Shown: positions 5,914-7,245 of the stretch, one piece after another
Layout of the letters: the number at the start of each line of letters is the position of its first letter
How positions within the stretch are numbered: position 1 is the stretch's first letter
Origin: Emcibacteraceae bacterium
GTDB taxonomy: Bacteria; Pseudomonadota; Alphaproteobacteria; Sphingomonadales; Emcibacteraceae
NCBI GenBank assembly: GCA_016763335.1
Contig: JAESUD010000155.1
Span: 1-7,245 of the forward strand
Direction: 5' to 3'
Length of the DNA stretch: 7,245 nt
Notes under the pieces: generated by a model
The model's input: the letters and a program-made list of their open reading frames with translations, nothing else
Told to the model about the DNA's origin: nothing
The model's database searches: none
Program-made: the position numbers and the translations under genes

Positions 5914-5940
5914 ATAGTTATTCAGAGTAGAACTCTAAAA

Positions 5941-6174
5941 TTAGCCATTTGCTTCGATGAAGTTAATAGCGTCTTGAACAGTAAGAATTTTTTCAGCTGC
6001 ATCATCAGGGATTTCACAACCAAATTCTTCTTCAAAAGCCATCACTAGCTCAACTGTGTCAAGGCTATCTGCCCCAAGATCGTCAATAAAGCTTGCTGTA
6101 TCTGTTACTTTATCTTCTTCAACACCAAGATGTTCTACAACGATATTTTTAACGCGTTCAGCTACATTGCTCAT
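5941..6174 (-). CDS. acpP: Acyl carrier protein
   Basis: A 77-residue acidic four-helix carrier that holds growing acyl chains on a 4'-phosphopantetheine arm. The attachment residue is Ser37 in [12 protein letters not shown] (34-45), a textbook ACP motif. The surrounding DLGADSLD and the acidic helix 2 (E42, E48, E49, E50) provide the docking face for the Fab enzymes. Length and sequence are those of a housekeeping bacterial ACP. The ATG at 6174 follows AAGGAA (6186-6181) by six bases. It sits in the normal fabG-acpP-fabF order, with hairpin-bearing spacers on both sides, which may allow expression at a level different from its neighbours. Confidence 0.98.
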   Translation of the reverse strand: MSNVAERVKNIVVEHLGVEEDKVTDTASFIDDLGADSLDTVELVMAFEEEFGCEIPDDAAEKILTVQDAINFIEANG

Positions 6175-6186
6175 TTTTTATTCCTT

Positions 6187-6211
6187 AAATAAAAGGGCTT
6201 TCATCAAAGCC
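6187..6211 (-). terminator. Hairpin with U-rich tail just upstream of acpP (attenuator-like)
   Basis: On the minus strand GGCTTT (6211-6206), a four-base loop GATG and AAAGCC (6201-6196) form a 6-bp stem followed by CTTTTATTT. This has the form of a short intrinsic terminator and would end fabG transcripts. It stands directly before the acpP Shine-Dalgarno sequence. If transcription of acpP passes through it, it could instead act as a leader structure. The stem is short, so termination may be partial. Confidence 0.4.
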
Positions 6212-6286
6212 TATGTTAAACATTTTTTTTACTCTTAAACGAGTTTGGGGCTTCCTAACACACTTAAACTTAAAAAGCAAAGCCCT
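6194..6286. repeat. 8-bp inverted repeat spanning the fabG-acpP spacer, with alternative pairings
   Basis: AGGGCTTT (6194-6201) and AAAGCCCT (6279-6286) are perfect complements at either end of the spacer. A further GGGCTT (6248-6253) lies between them, and so does AAAGCC (6206-6211). The four elements can pair as two local hairpins or as one long-range stem. Confidence 0.45.
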
Positions 6287-7022
6287 AAATCATCGCCATA
6301 CCACCATTTATGTGTAAAGTTTGTCCGGTGACATAGTCTGCTTCATCGCTGGCAAGGTATAATACCCCAGCAGCAACCTCATGCGCTTTCCCCAATCTCC
6401 CCGCAGGAACATTCGTTAAAAGCGAATTTTTTTGATCTTCCGTAAGACCATCCGTCATCGGGCTTTCAATAAAACCCGGTGCAATACAGTTAACTGTAAT
6501 ATTTCTTGACGCAAGCTCATGGGCAAAACTTTTTGACATACCGATCATGCCCGCTTTTGACGCCGCATAATTTACTTGTCCCGGATTTCCGGTGATACCA
6601 ACAATCGAAGTAATGTTGATAATGCGCCCAGTGCGTTTTTTCATCATGCCGCGCATAACGCCCTGCGTTAATTTAAAGGCTGCTTTAAGATTTACCTGCA
6701 TAACATCATCCCAGTCGGCGTCCTTAAGCCGCATTGATATATTGTCACGGGTAATTCCGGCATTATTTACCAGAATATCAATGGATCCCATGGCTTCTAT
6801 GGCTGCCTTTGGCAGTGCGGTAACACTATCAGGGTCAGAAAGGTTCGCCGGAACAACATAAGCTCCCTCGCCAAGTTCGGCTGCCAGTGCATTAAGCGGA
6901 TCTTCGCGTGTTCCAGAAAGGGCTACCTTCGCCCCTGCTTTATGAAGTGCTGTTGCAATTGCACTACCTAGGCCACCAGATGCACCCGTTACAAGCGCGC
7001 ATTTTCCTGACAAATCAAACAT
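6285..7022 (-). CDS. fabG: 3-oxoacyl-[acyl-carrier-protein] reductase
   Basis: Reduces 3-ketoacyl-ACP to 3-hydroxyacyl-ACP with NADPH, the first reduction in each elongation round. The 245-residue SDR has TGASGGLG (12-19), NNAGITRDN (86-94) and the catalytic residues Asn111, Ser139 (ITSIVG), Tyr152 and Lys156 (YAASK), then APGFIESPMT (181-190). The NNAGITRDN and GQVNYAASKAG stretches and the ending VTGQTLHINGGMAMI are typical of FabG itself, not of general SDRs. The ATG at 7022 follows GGAG (7036-7033) by ten bases. It begins 16 bp after the fabD stop, so the two are surely in one operon. A 110-bp hairpin-bearing spacer separates it from acpP. Confidence 0.97.
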   Translation of the reverse strand: MFDLSGKCALVTGASGGLGSAIATALHKAGAKVALSGTREDPLNALAAELGEGAYVVPANLSDPDSVTALPKAAIEAMGSIDILVNNAGITRDNISMRLKDADWDDVMQVNLKAAFKLTQGVMRGMMKKRTGRIINITSIVGITGNPGQVNYAASKAGMIGMSKSFAHELASRNITVNCIAPGFIESPMTDGLTEDQKNSLLTNVPAGRLGKAHEVAAGVLYLASDEADYVTGQTLHINGGMAMI

Positions 7023-7038
7023 ATATGTATTTCTCCAA

Positions 7039-7245
7039 TTAATTCATGTCTTTTATAAAGACTTCAATATCTGCCATGGTTTGCAAACTTGTTCCCTTAA
7101 TATCACGATTTATGCGTCGCACAAGCCCACTTAATACTTTTCCTGTTCCCGCTTCAATAAGACTATCAACACCAAGCTCACCCATTTTAAGAACAGTTTC
7201 CCGCCAACGTACCCGACCGGTGATTTGTTCAACCAGCATATTTCT
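7039..7245 (-). CDS. fabD: Malonyl CoA-acyl carrier protein transacylase, C-terminal 68 residues (cut by right edge)
   Basis: Moves the malonyl group from CoA to ACP to feed elongation. Only the end is in the window. The reading frame is open to position 7245, so the ATG at 7239 is internal: the codons before it read Arg-Asn. The stretch LVEQITGRVRWRETV is the well-known C-terminal FabD segment. It is followed by M-x-x-L-G-V-D-S-L-I-E-A-G-T-G-K-V-L-S-G-L, which also fits the family. The active-site GHS motif and catalytic serine would lie beyond the right edge. The gene ends 16 bp before fabG, as expected for the fab operon. Confidence 0.94.
   Translation of the reverse strand, partial: RNMLVEQITGRVRWRETVLKMGELGVDSLIEAGTGKVLSGLVRRINRDIKGTSLQTMADIEVFIKDMN

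Noticed and set aside
1..7245. CRISPR arrays, tRNA or rRNA genes, insertion sequences, phage genes or defence systems
   Set aside because: No repeat-spacer pattern, cloverleaf sequence, transposase or terminal inverted repeats were seen. All but short spacers is accounted for by housekeeping genes and the three-gene accessory segment.

Overview
The window looks like the chromosome of a free-living, rather AT-rich alphaproteobacterium. The main reason is gene order: fabD-fabG-acpP-fabF-mltG and yicC-gmk, all on the minus strand, is the arrangement familiar from many Alphaproteobacteria, and every member present matches its family well. I cannot name a genus. Base composition is not extreme (by eye a little over 40% G+C), which argues against the very AT-rich SAR11 type.

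Transcription of the core genes runs from right to left. The right half (about 3546-7245) is the type II fatty-acid synthesis block: the C-terminal end of fabD, then fabG, acpP and fabF. These make malonyl-ACP, reduce 3-ketoacyl-ACP, carry the chain and elongate it. mltG follows 7 bp after fabF and cleaves nascent peptidoglycan glycan strands at the inner membrane. At the left end are yicC (endoribonuclease family) and the first 125 codons of gmk (GMP kinase), which overlap by 11 bp. Hairpin-forming spacers flank acpP on both sides and may set its expression apart from its neighbours.

Between mltG and yicC lies a 2.3 kb accessory segment (about 1264-3545). It holds a glutathione S-transferase gene (minus strand), a YafY-type HTH-WYL transcription regulator (minus strand) and a short-chain dehydrogenase (plus strand, TTG start). 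The regulator and the GST are each preceded by a matching TACTG-N12-CAGTA dyad and by an identical 16-bp leader carrying the Shine-Dalgarno sequence at the same distance from the start codon. This suggests an autoregulated regulator/GST pair.

The most notable feature is in the regulator. Its open frame stops after 161 codons, inside the WYL domain, but the missing 70 residues are present and uninterrupted in the -1 frame and end 2 bp from the convergent dehydrogenase. The frame change falls exactly on A AAA AAG, a classic -1 ribosomal slippery heptamer, followed directly by TAA. Either the protein is made as short and full-length forms by frameshifting, or one A has been lost from an A7 run (a recent mutation or a sequencing error). 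The sequence alone cannot decide.
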